A DNA stretch of 64,000 bases from Promethearchaeota archaeon. GTDB lineage: Archaea > Asgardarchaeota > Lokiarchaeia > Sigynarchaeales > SOKP01. Position numbers and translations under genes: made by a program. The notes beneath the pieces were generated by a model. That model saw only the letters and a program-made list of their open reading frames with translations. It was not told where the DNA came from and did not search any database. The stretch's first letter is position 1. The number at the start of each line of letters is the position of its first letter. This document shows positions 52,634 to 61,354 of the stretch, piece by piece. The stretch spans positions 1 to 64,000 of the forward strand of contig JAUWBH010000003.1 in NCBI GenBank assembly GCA_030605085.1, written 5' to 3'.

Positions 52634-53380
52634 TTATTCTTTTAAAAAGAGCTTTTTTACCCAATTAGGTAAAATAAAGCCAATGTAAAATGTAATTGCG
52701 CTTGAAATCAATATTATTCTATTTATTACTAAAACCAATCCTATATAATCCGGAAAAAGAATAGGTTTAAGACCGTCTAAAGCTGCTCCTATAGCGAAAA
52801 GCAACATAGCTAAAATAATTAATTTTCCTTTCAATCTAACTTCTAGGTTATCAGATCTTAGAGAACTTGAAGCAAACATGAGACCCGTGATAACAAATAT
52901 TAATAATACCGAAATCAAATAAATTAAAGCGAAGGATCTATATTCTGCATCGACAGCGTTGAACATCTGACCGATAACTGAAACATCTGTAAAGAGGTAA
53001 TACATGAAAGCTATCTCGTAAATAGCACCATAAATTGCAGCTATTATTATAATTATTTTTCGTTTTTCTTTATATTTAAATTCGGTAAATGCCGCTAACC
53101 AAATAACTAAAGCAAGCGGTATAAAAAGATTTCCTATAAAGAAATATTCGACTTCACTAAGACCTTCACCTGTTATCAGCGCTACTACAAAAGAGATTGC
53201 CGAAGACCAATATATTTCACCCATAAATACCCATGTGAGTCCCATTAAAACAAAAACTCTTTGCTTGAATTCAATGTATTTGAAAACTATTTTTAATCCT
53301 ATAATAAAATAAATAATAACAATAAGAAGAGAAAACGATCCAGTTAATATTTCAAAATTAGTTAACGTTATTGTGTTCAC
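52634..53380 (-). CDS. Seven-TM membrane protein, unknown
   Basis: 248 residues, start at 53380. Seven hydrophobic segments are spaced through the protein, for example SFSLLIVIIYFIIGLKIVF and LKGKLIILAMLLFAIGAAL. Short charged loops separate them. Such proteins in archaea are often sensory modules near histidine kinases, and here the kinase gene lies 145 bases downstream on the same strand. The family is not recognised. Confidence 0.6.
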   Translation of the reverse strand: MNTITLTNFEILTGSFSLLIVIIYFIIGLKIVFKYIEFKQRVFVLMGLTWVFMGEIYWSSAISFVVALITGEGLSEVEYFFIGNLFIPLALVIWLAAFTEFKYKEKRKIIIIIAAIYGAIYEIAFMYYLFTDVSVIGQMFNAVDAEYRSFALIYLISVLLIFVITGLMFASSSLRSDNLEVRLKGKLIILAMLLFAIGAALDGLKPILFPDYIGLVLVINRIILISSAITFYIGFILPNWVKKLFLKE

Positions 53381-53408
53381 CTTTTTTTTTTAATGATAAC
53401 AAAATAAT

Positions 53409-53464
53409 AAATATTTACCTTTAAAAATTTTTTAGTAAATATTTACCTTTAAAAATTTTTTAGT
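53409..53464. repeat. Perfect 28-bp tandem duplication
   Basis: The 28-base unit beginning AAATATTTACCTTTAAAAAT occurs at 53409-53436 and again at 53437-53464. It lies between the end of the GH172-like gene and the 7-TM gene, so it is the leader of the latter. It contains TTTAAA-type promoter elements, so a duplicated promoter is possible. Confidence 0.8.
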
Positions 53465-53468
53465 TAAC

Positions 53469-54575
53469 TTAACTATTAAATCTGGAAGTCGGGTGTTTAA
53501 ATCCGTCTATTGAAACACTTTTAGGTTCTTCTCGAGGTAATCTTTCGATTAAGGGTAAAAGTGGTTTAAACTTTTTATGAGGCTCTGTCTGATACCAGTA
53601 AGCTGTTGACGACCAATCGTCTGAACGTTGATTACAATGTCCGTGTTCGATTTTAACTTCAATGTTTTTGTGAAAATAAATTGGATCTTCTATGTGATAT
53701 CTATAATAAGAAATTTTTCCACTCCAGTTATCACCACCTGGTAATGGAATTCCAAAATAGGGAGAACAATAGTATTGAGAAGGACACCACGCAGTACAAA
53801 AGTAATCTTCCGTGCCTGTACCATAGAGAATTGTTTCACCATCGTCAATTTTTATGAAATCGTCTCCCTCGCCTGGCCAGTTATGTATCTCAGTTTCAAA
53901 CAGATTATGAATATCCAAATGACAGCCTACATAATGGCCTGTACCTTCCGCTTCTAAAACTAAATAATCATCTTCGTGAAAGGGATTTTTTTTATAGTAA
54001 AATTCTATTGCTTTTCGTTTTTTGTAAGGTCTACCTTTACATGGATTTTCTCGATGCCAGGTTGCATGAAATCTCCCATAATCAGAATCTAATTCTTGGT
54101 ATTCTTCGTAATCAATATAATAATAGCATACCAGTCTGTTCTCAGTTTCATTTTCTACTTTAATTAGTGCTCTTTCTGAAAATGGCATTGGAAACCAACA
54201 ATTAAAACCTCTTCCGTCTTGGGGTCCCATAGATAACGGTAAACTCCAAAAATTAACGACCTTAGCGTGACCGACTCCAAAAAAATCTCCAATTGGGACT
54301 TCTACAGAAGGATTTTCTTCGTTGTCCCACCAGATGCGGAGAACACCTTTTCTTAAAAAATAAGGATCCGAGGATGCCAAAGTCATCCAAATATGTTTGA
54401 TAATTCCTGCTCCCTTAATATCGCAGATTTCGTAATTTTCTTTCGGTTTTATTACACTAGCATCTGCATTGGCACCTGTCTTATCGTAACTCGAAACTCT
54501 CTTTCTTTTGACATTCCTTTTTATTCTTGCGAGATCTGTTAAAGAATTAAAACCCATTTTCATATTTATCCCCAT
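53469..54575 (-). CDS. DUF2961/GH172-family glycoside hydrolase
   Basis: 368 residues, start at 54575. Matches the family: RVSSYDKTGANADASVIKP, ICDIKGAGIIKHIWMTLAS, NPSVEVPIGDFFGVGHAKVV, GFNCWFPMPFSERALIKVEN and LYGTGTEDYFCTAWCPSQYY. GH172 enzymes act on arabinofuranosides or difructose anhydrides; the family's catalytic Glu is expected in the GTEDYF segment and is present. There is no signal peptide, so it acts in the cytoplasm. Confidence 0.85.
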   Translation of the reverse strand: MGINMKMGFNSLTDLARIKRNVKRKRVSSYDKTGANADASVIKPKENYEICDIKGAGIIKHIWMTLASSDPYFLRKGVLRIWWDNEENPSVEVPIGDFFGVGHAKVVNFWSLPLSMGPQDGRGFNCWFPMPFSERALIKVENETENRLVCYYYIDYEEYQELDSDYGRFHATWHRENPCKGRPYKKRKAIEFYYKKNPFHEDDYLVLEAEGTGHYVGCHLDIHNLFETEIHNWPGEGDDFIKIDDGETILYGTGTEDYFCTAWCPSQYYCSPYFGIPLPGGDNWSGKISYYRYHIEDPIYFHKNIEVKIEHGHCNQRSDDWSSTAYWYQTEPHKKFKPLLPLIERLPREEPKSVSIDGFKHPTSRFNS

Positions 54576-54710
54576 TTATTGCTTTATTTTAGAATGTTAT
54601 ATGAAGAGATAAAGATTATTTACATTAATATTTATTAATATTTAATATTTAAATTAGTTTAAAAAAAATATGGATATATTTGGATTTCTATACAAATCTT
54701 AAGCACACAT

Positions 54711-54977
54711 TCAATCTGTCCAAAAATCTCTAGCCAAATGTCGGCGCGTTTGCCAGAAACCGTCTTTACTAGTAAATCCTATTACGCCTTTACCTTGATC
54801 TGCGTCTTTAATTTTCCACATCCCACTAACTGCCCCCGTTAAACCAGCAGATAAGACTTCAAAGCCTTGAGCAGTGTAAAGGTCGCATTCTACTCCACGA
54901 TTAATAATGAACTTCAACTGTCGTAATCCTTGCTGATTTTTAGTGCTAAGCTCAAATATGCTTTCCAAATTTAACAA
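54711..54977 (-). CDS. Small protein, unknown
   Basis: 88 residues from a TTG at 54977. The sequence has a regular protein composition (RQLKFIINRGVECDLYTAQG; GFTSKDGFWQTRRHLARDFW) but no known motif. It lacks an obvious ribosome site. It lies just downstream of the HhH protein on the same strand and may be co-transcribed. Confidence 0.35.
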   Translation of the reverse strand: MLNLESIFELSTKNQQGLRQLKFIINRGVECDLYTAQGFEVLSAGLTGAVSGMWKIKDADQGKGVIGFTSKDGFWQTRRHLARDFWTD

Positions 54978-55012
54978 AATATAATAAAAAAAATAAAAAA
55001 AAAGGTAGTAAT

Positions 55013-55819
55013 TTATTTTAGCTTTTTAGCTTGTTCAATCCAGTCTTTTATGTCATCTAATCCTGGAAGTCTTCTTATGACATCAGGTTTTTCTTTATCC
55101 AGCTTTTTTATTCGCTCCAAAGTATTCTCTGGATTTCTCTGAGCTAGTTCTTTAACGGAATCCACGCCAATTTCATTTAATGCTTCACTATACTCAGGTC
55201 CTACTCCATCAATTCTCATTAAATCTGCGTGTTCTTGCCATTTGTCTATTAATTTTTCCGATATACCGGTTTTTTTAGCCAATTCTTTAATTTTTTCTTT
55301 ACTTAGTGATAAAAGATTTTCACAAATGGAAACTCCAGCCATTCCTAATTTTTTAGCGTATGTTTCCCCTATCCCTTCAATTTCTAAAATGTCCATTTTT
55401 GGGCTTTCTTTGGCTTTTTTCTCCTCGAATTTTCCTTTAGCTTCCTTAATCCAACTTTCGATAGCTTTAAGAGTAGGAAGTTTTCTTATCACATCGGGTT
55501 TTTCTTTATCCAGCTTTTCTATTCGCTCCAAAGTATTTTTTGGATTTCTCTGAGCTAATTCTTTAACGGAATCCACGCCAATTTCATTTAAAGCTTCACT
55601 ATACTCAGGTCCTACGCCTTTTATTTTCATTAAATCTGCGTGTTCTTGCCATTTGTCTATTAATTTTGGCGAAATACCTGTCTTTGTCGCTAATTCCTTT
55701 ACCTTTCTCCAAGTTAATGGGATTAAGTCTTCAACTTCTGTATAACCTTCTTTTTCAAGCTTTTTGGCGAATTTTTCTCCAATTCCTTCTACTTCAATAA
55801 TTTTCGTGTTTATTTTCAC
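55013..55819 (-). CDS. Duplicated helix-hairpin-helix (DUF4332-type) protein
   Basis: 268 residues, ATG at 55819. Two near-identical halves of about 130 residues each contain paired HhH motifs: IEVEGIGEKFAKKLEKEGYT and MKIKGVGPEYSEALNEIGVD, then LEIEGIGETYAKKLGMAGVS and MRIDGVGPEYSEALNEIGVD. This is the DUF4332 pattern, known as a helix-hairpin-helix pair that may bind nucleic acid or other proteins. The duplication is recent, as the DNA is also similar. No catalytic domain is attached. Confidence 0.8.
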   Translation of the reverse strand: MKINTKIIEVEGIGEKFAKKLEKEGYTEVEDLIPLTWRKVKELATKTGISPKLIDKWQEHADLMKIKGVGPEYSEALNEIGVDSVKELAQRNPKNTLERIEKLDKEKPDVIRKLPTLKAIESWIKEAKGKFEEKKAKESPKMDILEIEGIGETYAKKLGMAGVSICENLLSLSKEKIKELAKKTGISEKLIDKWQEHADLMRIDGVGPEYSEALNEIGVDSVKELAQRNPENTLERIKKLDKEKPDVIRRLPGLDDIKDWIEQAKKLK

Positions 55820-56039
55820 CTTAACTTCTATAAATTCCTTTTTAACTTTTTTTTATAAATAAAAATAAATAGTAAAAAAATAGTAAAAATTACCTTTTAA
55901 AATATTTTTCATATTTATTGCGTTTTAAAAAGAAAATTATTTATACATTAAACATTTTTATTGTTAAAAAACACACACATAAAACTAATTTCTAATTATA
56001 GTATTTTTGTAATTATGTCGAAAATACTACTGTAAATCA

Positions 56040-56275
56040 GAAAGTCTCTACACTATAGACGCTTAAATACTTTAACTCATTATTAATAGATTGAGGAGTT
56101 CCCTCAATAGTAGAATAGTTTTCTCGTATCGAAAATGGAAAAGTATACCTGAAAGTCCATCTGGCGCAGTTCTGGGTGACGACCTTTCGGAGTAGAAAAG
56201 CATTCCCAAATTCCGTAATGGATGATGGGATAGAGGCGTTCGGACTAATGCCGCAAATAATACAACATCGTTGAT
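56040..56275 (+). ncRNA. Candidate structured non-coding RNA in a GC-rich island
   Basis: About 56120-56270 is strikingly richer in G and C than any intergenic DNA nearby and has no convincing ORF. Pairings: ATTGAGG (56090-56096) with CCTCAAT (56102-56108); CTGAAAG-TC (about 56149-56157) with GACCTTTCGG (about 56181-56190); TCCC with GGGA around a TTCCGTAATGGA loop; GGC with GCC around the 56240 loop. In hot AT-rich or AT-biased genomes such islands mark structured RNAs. I could not match it to tRNA, SRP or RNase P. Strand is assumed. The rest of 55820-56293 holds nothing else. Confidence 0.4.
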
Positions 56276-56293
56276 AACATTATTTGAAATAAT

Positions 56294-56497
56294 TTGAATA
56301 CCATTTTATTCATTTTAATAGTCTATAGTCTTTATATTATTATAAAGATCACAAGAGAAAAATACGGAATAAGTATTACTACCGAAGAAAAAGAACATAT
56401 TTTTAATTTATTTAATAAATTGAATAAATACTATTTTATTTTTACATTAAATAAATGTAGGACATTTCTTCTTGTTAGAAAAACTTTTTATGGCTAA
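56294..56497 (+). CDS. Small membrane protein or fragment
   Basis: 67 residues from a TTG at 56294. One hydrophobic helix (LFILIVYSLYIIIKITREKY) resembles IYSLYIIKKIRELF of the next gene, so it may be a degenerate copy of it. No family is recognised. Confidence 0.35.
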   Translation: MNTILFILIVYSLYIIIKITREKYGISITTEEKEHIFNLFNKLNKYYFIFTLNKCRTFLLVRKTFYG

Positions 56498-56564
56498 GTA
56501 TAGATTTTTATTCAAGAAATACAATACTCTATATAAAAACAATTTATAAATTTAAAGAAGTTTT

Positions 56565-56903
56565 ATGAATTTAGGTTGGAATTTTTATTTTAGCTTGATT
56601 TGTTCGATTGGTGGAATGATTTTCTTCATCTACAGTCTTTATATAATTAAAAAGATTAGAGAATTATTTCCGGGTGCGAAATTAATTAAAAAATGGATAA
56701 TTATTCAATCGTTAATTATTTTATTTCTTGCTGGATACATTTTTAACATCGTATTCTTGGTTTTAGAGAGTATAGTACTTGTAACCTTCATGACAGCAAT
56801 CGTATATATTTTCGGTGCTTTTTTTGTTGCGATAGTTATAAATCTCGCTTACAAAACATATAAATTGATATTGTTAGAATCTGCCTCTAAAAAAGAAAAG
56901 TAA
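56565..56903 (+). CDS. Three- to four-TM membrane protein
   Basis: 112 residues, ATG at 56565. Helices at about 8-26, 43-66 and 70-100 with basic loops (KKIRELFPGAKLIKKW). The size and position beside signalling genes resemble small membrane proteins found near archaeal histidine kinases. It ends 27 bases before the longin-like gene and is probably co-transcribed with it. Confidence 0.55.
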   Translation: MNLGWNFYFSLICSIGGMIFFIYSLYIIKKIRELFPGAKLIKKWIIIQSLIILFLAGYIFNIVFLVLESIVLVTFMTAIVYIFGAFFVAIVINLAYKTYKLILLESASKKEK

Positions 56904-56930
56904 TTTCGAATTAAATGAAAACGAACTTAA

Positions 56931-57329
56931 ATGAATTCAATTCTTAAAGAACTTTGGATTTTTTCAAAAGAGGGTATACCTTTAACGCAATTTTGCGAAG
57001 AAGATAGTCTTGATGAAACCCTTATTGGAGGTTTTATCTCTGCAATTAAATCTTACACTCAACAATTAGCAGATGGAGGTTTACAAAGTTTTAAAATGGT
57101 CGATGACAAATTTACTTTAATGCCAACTCTTCAAGGAAATGTTATTTTAGTTTGCAGGTCAAGTTCAAAAACTAAGGAAAAAAAGGTTCAACAAATTTGC
57201 GAAGTTATTTGCAAAATCTTTGAAGACTTATACGATGTTAATGATTTGAAAAATTGGAATGGGGATCTCTCGCTTTTTGACAAATTTAGGGATCGACTAG
57301 ACCTATACTTTAAAATGAGTAATCTGTGA
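56931..57329 (+). CDS. Stand-alone longin-like protein, copy 1
   Basis: 132 residues, ATG at 56931. SILKELWIFSKEGIPLTQF opens a longin/roadblock-like alpha-beta domain; the middle TLMPTLQGNVILVCRSSSKT and the helix QQICEVICKIFEDLYDVNDL complete it. The gene at 57584 is a paralogue with the same length and layout. Longin-fold proteins bind small GTPases in eukaryotes and several GTPases occur in this window, so a GTPase partner is plausible. Confidence 0.65.
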   Translation: MNSILKELWIFSKEGIPLTQFCEEDSLDETLIGGFISAIKSYTQQLADGGLQSFKMVDDKFTLMPTLQGNVILVCRSSSKTKEKKVQQICEVICKIFEDLYDVNDLKNWNGDLSLFDKFRDRLDLYFKMSNL

Positions 57330-57583
57330 AAATTTTTGAAAAGAATTTTACCTTTTTGCATGGAGTAAAATGATAAGTTTTTAAGATTTTAAGGGAGAGA
57401 GGATTTTTTTTTAAAATGAGTAATCTTTTAAAACAAAAATATTTATATGTATATTTTGGATTTTTATCTTATAGGAACCATTGTGTCAGTAACAAACTAT
57501 GATTCCATTAGAGATTTAGGAAAAATAATATTTAATTAAAATTTTTATCCAAAAGTAAAAAAAAATCGAAAATAATTGGAAAA

Positions 57584-57988
57584 ATGGGCTCAATCCTTAA
57601 AGAACTCTGGATTTTTTCTAATGATGGCCGTCCTTTAGCGGAATTTTGTAGCGGGAAAGAGTGTAATCCCAATAATTTAATTATGGGAAGTTTTGTTTCT
57701 GCTATCAAAATTTATAGCGAACATCTCATCAGTGGAGGTTTAAAAAATTTTATACTGGAAAAAGATAAATTTACTTTCGTGGCCCTTCTTCAAGGTAATC
57801 TTATCTTAGTATGTAGAACTAGCCCAAAAATTAAAGATAAGAAAATTAAAAAGATATGCTTTGACATTGTTGAAATTTTTGAAGAGTTATATACCGTTGA
57901 TGTACTTAAAAATTGGCGCGGAAATCTCTCCTTCTTTGACAATTTCAAGGAAAGATTGGACGAGTATATTGAGCAACATAATATATAA
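57584..57988 (+). CDS. Stand-alone longin-like protein, copy 2
   Basis: 134 residues, ATG at 57584. GSILKELWIFSNDGRPLAEF and FVALLQGNLILVCRTSPKIK are close to copy 1, and the C-terminus LKNWRGNLSFFDNFKERLDE matches LKNWNGDLSLFDKFRDRLDL. It is clearly a tandem duplicate. The 254-base spacer holds a 17-base copy of the end of copy 1, a footprint of the duplication. Confidence 0.65.
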   Translation: MGSILKELWIFSNDGRPLAEFCSGKECNPNNLIMGSFVSAIKIYSEHLISGGLKNFILEKDKFTFVALLQGNLILVCRTSPKIKDKKIKKICFDIVEIFEELYTVDVLKNWRGNLSFFDNFKERLDEYIEQHNI

Positions 57989-58091
57989 CGAGATATCTAA
58001 CATTAAGAAGTAAGGCTCTTATTATTTTATAGATCTTTATTATTTAATCTACAATTCTATTAATTTCTGATTCTATTATTTATGTAAAACA

Positions 58092-59171
58092 TTACAAATT
58101 TACATATGCATCTTCTAATAAGTCAAGATATTTGATTAATACCTGATTCGATTTTATTTTTTGGTCAAAATCCGTCTTAATAACATTTACAATGTACTCA
58201 GGTAAAAATGTTTTAACAAAGAAATCAGTGATTAAGATATAATATTCATTTCCTTGAGAATCGTTAAAGATTTGAATCAGTTGAGTATCTATTAAAGATT
58301 TTATTACGTAGTCAATGTTATCTAAACCACTCTCTTTTAGATTATCTAAATCTCTCTTCATAATAGCTTTTTCTCTTAATAATTTCAATATATCATAAAC
58401 ATTTTGATCGATAAGAAGATTCACAATTTTAAGGTTATCTTCTTCTAAAGGTTCATAATCTTGAAAAAATTTATTACATTCGCTTTGATATATCGCCACA
58501 AGTTCTTTCGGAATTCCTCTCTCAAGGGGATTTATTATAAGCTTAAAAGGAGGTACACGAAACATAACTAGATCGTTCAAAAAAAAGATTAATAACGACC
58601 GTTCACCTTTTACAGATGATATTTTAATTATCTCTTTTTGAATAAGATCAGAAAGAATTGGTTCTAAATCATTATATTCTTGTATATAGACGTCTTTTAA
58701 CCGAGTCATTAATTCTGATTGCGAAATTATTCCTTCAACTCTTAATCGATTGATAATACTTCTCTTAATTTCGTTTTCATAAATCATCGCAAGCTGTTGC
58801 TCGTAATTGAATTTAGGATAAAGACATACGCGTTGGAAAAGGGAAGGAATCATCTTCAAATAAGCCTTATTTTCGAGGTTTTGTAAGATTATATGGGATA
58901 AGTCAATTAAGCCAATCTCGTAGTCATCGGGGTCGTCGCCTAGACTCAAAAGTAATATTACGCAGTAATTCGTTTCGGTTCCAGAATAATACGAAATGGA
59001 ATTCAATGAACCAACCATCAAGCTAATTACTCCTTTGGTTCCAGAATAATCGTGAGTTTCGAATATTTGTATAAGCATCTTATCGTCTAAATCAATTTCT
59101 TCTGGAAATTTTGCTAATATTTCATTACCAGCAATTTCATCCCATTTCATAAAAACTAATCCTACTGGCAT
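58092..59171 (-). CDS. Longin-like domain with two winged-helix-like domains
   Basis: 359 residues, ATG at 59171. The N-terminus VGLVFMKWDEIAGNEILAKF is the longin-like module with a D-x-I-x-G signature (Pro replaced by Asn). The middle IINRLRVEGIISQSELMTRL and the later ILKLLREKAIMKRDLDNLKE have winged-helix-like spacing, often seen in transcription regulators. This would couple a longin-type sensor to a DNA-binding or protein-binding output. No family name is certain. Confidence 0.6.
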   Translation of the reverse strand: MPVGLVFMKWDEIAGNEILAKFPEEIDLDDKMLIQIFETHDYSGTKGVISLMVGSLNSISYYSGTETNYCVILLLSLGDDPDDYEIGLIDLSHIILQNLENKAYLKMIPSLFQRVCLYPKFNYEQQLAMIYENEIKRSIINRLRVEGIISQSELMTRLKDVYIQEYNDLEPILSDLIQKEIIKISSVKGERSLLIFFLNDLVMFRVPPFKLIINPLERGIPKELVAIYQSECNKFFQDYEPLEEDNLKIVNLLIDQNVYDILKLLREKAIMKRDLDNLKESGLDNIDYVIKSLIDTQLIQIFNDSQGNEYYILITDFFVKTFLPEYIVNVIKTDFDQKIKSNQVLIKYLDLLEDAYVNL

Positions 59172-59217
59172 TATACAAATTCTCTACAAGATTATTTAAT
59201 TCTTTTAAAAAATATTT

Positions 59218-59382
59218 TTATCTTTTTTTTTTCATAATTAAATCGTAAGTCTTTTGGACAAATTCTTTCCTTGTAGCATATAAAAGCGATTCTGAAATTG
59301 ATTTAGCTCCATTAATTTCATTTTTTAATGCGTTGATGACTTTAATAAATCTTTTAGAATGCTTTTTTTTTTTTTTACCCAT
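59218..59382 (-). CDS. Very small basic protein
   Basis: 54 residues, ATG at 59382: MGKKKKKHSKRFIKVINALK opening, then NEINGAKSISESLLYATRKE and a Lys-rich tail. The 14-A run that encodes the lysines is prone to slippage. A nucleic-acid-binding or toxin-related role is possible from charge, but no family is recognised. Confidence 0.45.
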   Translation of the reverse strand: MGKKKKKHSKRFIKVINALKNEINGAKSISESLLYATRKEFVQKTYDLIMKKKR

Positions 59383-59506
59383 AAATTCTCTCGCTAATTT
59401 GCGTTATAATAATTTTTATTTAATAATTTTCTGTTGAAAAATGAAACTCATATTTTTAATCTTATGGTTGTTCGATATTAACAATTAAAATAAATTAATT
59501 TTAAAA

Positions 59507-60205
59507 TCATTTCTTTTTTTTCCTTTTCTTCTTTTTTTTTGAAGGTAACACAACTCCTTGTTTGCGAACCAGCCGCAATTTTTCAATGCGTTTTTGCATA
59601 CTGTACACTATTACCCCAATAAAGAGAAAAGATAAGAGGATCGTTGCCCATTCTATTATTGGAACGATAAAAATCCATAACACAACATTGATTGCTGCTG
59701 CAAAGAAACCGAACTTAGCAACATTTCTAGTAAATTTATATTTATATAAAGCAACTGATGGGAAAATAAAAGTTAATACACTTACTGTAAAAAGACTTAC
59801 AGCCCAAATAATATGAATAATTAAGAAATCTTTTGGAAAAATTCCTATCATTATCATTGCAAAAGCGCAATAAAAACCAGACAGTTGAGTCATAATTGTG
59901 AGCCTCTTGTTCTTACGACCGCCAATATACCATTCATACAAACCAATAAAGAACGGAAAAAGAATAATTCCAGAAATAATGCAACCAACATTAAAAAAAA
60001 TCGCACCTCTTGGATTTAACTTTGAACTTCCAAGATCGCTCATCCAATTCACAAAAGGATTATATCCTCCCGGAAAATATGCTAATGAAATTAATGTAAA
60101 ACTCCAAAATATTAAGATAGCTGCGACACCTGACACAACGCTTATTGGATACTTTGATGGGATTGGAAGAAGTTTTACAGCTTTAGCTAACTTATCTGTT
60201 TTCAT
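59507..60205 (-). CDS. DUF998-family membrane protein
   Basis: 232 residues, ATG at 60205. Six transmembrane helices with the DUF998 motif YFPGGYNPFVNWMSDLGSSK followed by the FFNVGCIISGIILFPFFIGL helix. The C-terminus is a long Lys run. The family has no established function; members are multi-pass proteins that may act on lipids. Confidence 0.75.
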   Translation of the reverse strand: MKTDKLAKAVKLLPIPSKYPISVVSGVAAILIFWSFTLISLAYFPGGYNPFVNWMSDLGSSKLNPRGAIFFNVGCIISGIILFPFFIGLYEWYIGGRKNKRLTIMTQLSGFYCAFAMIMIGIFPKDFLIIHIIWAVSLFTVSVLTFIFPSVALYKYKFTRNVAKFGFFAAAINVVLWIFIVPIIEWATILLSFLFIGVIVYSMQKRIEKLRLVRKQGVVLPSKKKKKRKKKK

Positions 60206-60352
60206 TAATTGTTTTTCCTTTAACCCATTTATTATAATTTATTTAATTTTTAAGCAAATTTAGAAAAGTCTTGTTATAACTAATAATAATGCTCCTATTT
60301 ATTATTATAAAAATAATGAAAATATTAAATTCTTTTCTAAATTCGTTAATAT

Positions 60353-61252
60353 TTATAATGCGGGTGATAATAATACATTCGAAACTCGTTCCCAAAAATT
60401 TCTAAGATTATAACTTTTTCTTTCTTTTATTTGAATCGAAATTTCTTTGAAAAGATCTTTAATTTTAAGCGATTCAAAATAGTTAATTTTTGGAGCAATT
60501 ACGGCTATCATATATTGTCTTTCTTTTGCCCTCATAGTCTCGTCTGGATAACTATCAAAAAAAATGTAACCATATCTTCCAATATTTTCGATATTTAACA
60601 ATATTCCTTCAGCTTTAGTAATATCCATGTTCCCGTAAATAGACACCGTTGCCTGAAATAGTTGTTGACCTACTTCTGTTATTGAAAATGGGAAAGCTTC
60701 ATCTGTAGGAAAATAATTTTTTAAAGTAGGACCTCTAATATCATCCCATATCACATATAGTAGAGCAACTTGAGTTTTTTCCTCACCAGAAATTGAGGGA
60801 ATCCGTCCAATATTTAGGGAAGAGAGTATTTCTTCCATTTTTTTATCAATTGATTCAATTTTTTTGTTTCTAGCAATTTTACCCGAAATAATTGCGAGTA
60901 AATCCTCTTGCCTAAAAGGTTTTGTTAAATAATCATCTACCCCTAACATTTTGCCAAATCGTACGTCATTCGGAGAAGCACGGGCAGTTAGGAATACAAA
61001 AGGAATGCGGTTCCACTTTGGCTCTTCAGAAACTGCTTTAAAGAAATCATATCCGTCCATTTCTGGCATCATAATATCGCTTATTATAACTTCTGGAACG
61101 CTGTCTATTTCTGAAAGTATTTCTAAAGCTTGCTTACCATTACTTGCCGTAACTACTTGATAATTATTAATTTCTAACGAGAGCTTTATGTTAAATAGAA
61201 TATCTTCATTATCATCAACAACCAATATTAATGGGTTTGAATTTATTGACAT
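60353..61252 (-). CDS. Response regulator with C-terminal longin-like output domain
   Basis: 299 residues, ATG at 61252. The receiver domain has Asp13-Asp14, phospho-Asp59 in VIISDIMMPEMDGYDF, and the LTKPF lysine. After a linker, residues about 160-285 are the longin-like domain VALLYVIWDDIRGPTLKNYF with the D-I-x-G-P signature. In bacteria the output is usually DNA-binding or enzymatic; here phosphorylation would control a GTPase-regulator-type fold. The neighbouring kinase at 61355 is the obvious partner. Confidence 0.85.
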   Translation of the reverse strand: MSINSNPLILVVDDNEDILFNIKLSLEINNYQVVTASNGKQALEILSEIDSVPEVIISDIMMPEMDGYDFFKAVSEEPKWNRIPFVFLTARASPNDVRFGKMLGVDDYLTKPFRQEDLLAIISGKIARNKKIESIDKKMEEILSSLNIGRIPSISGEEKTQVALLYVIWDDIRGPTLKNYFPTDEAFPFSITEVGQQLFQATVSIYGNMDITKAEGILLNIENIGRYGYIFFDSYPDETMRAKERQYMIAVIAPKINYFESLKIKDLFKEISIQIKERKSYNLRNFWERVSNVLLSPAL

Positions 61253-61354
61253 ATCATTTATCTTTTTTATTCTTATACAAAATCAATATATCTGGTCGTT
61301 TTTTTGTACAATATCAATAAATAAAGTTATTTTTATTTTTAATTTTTTTTTTCC

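Noticed and set aside
56040..56275. SRP RNA or RNase P RNA
   Set aside because: The conserved SRP helix 8 sequence and the RNase P core elements were looked for and not found.
56060..56285. Minus-strand 70-codon open frame over the GC-rich island
   Set aside because: Its sequence is unlike the codon use of other genes here, has no start with a ribosome site, and is best explained by chance in GC-rich DNA.
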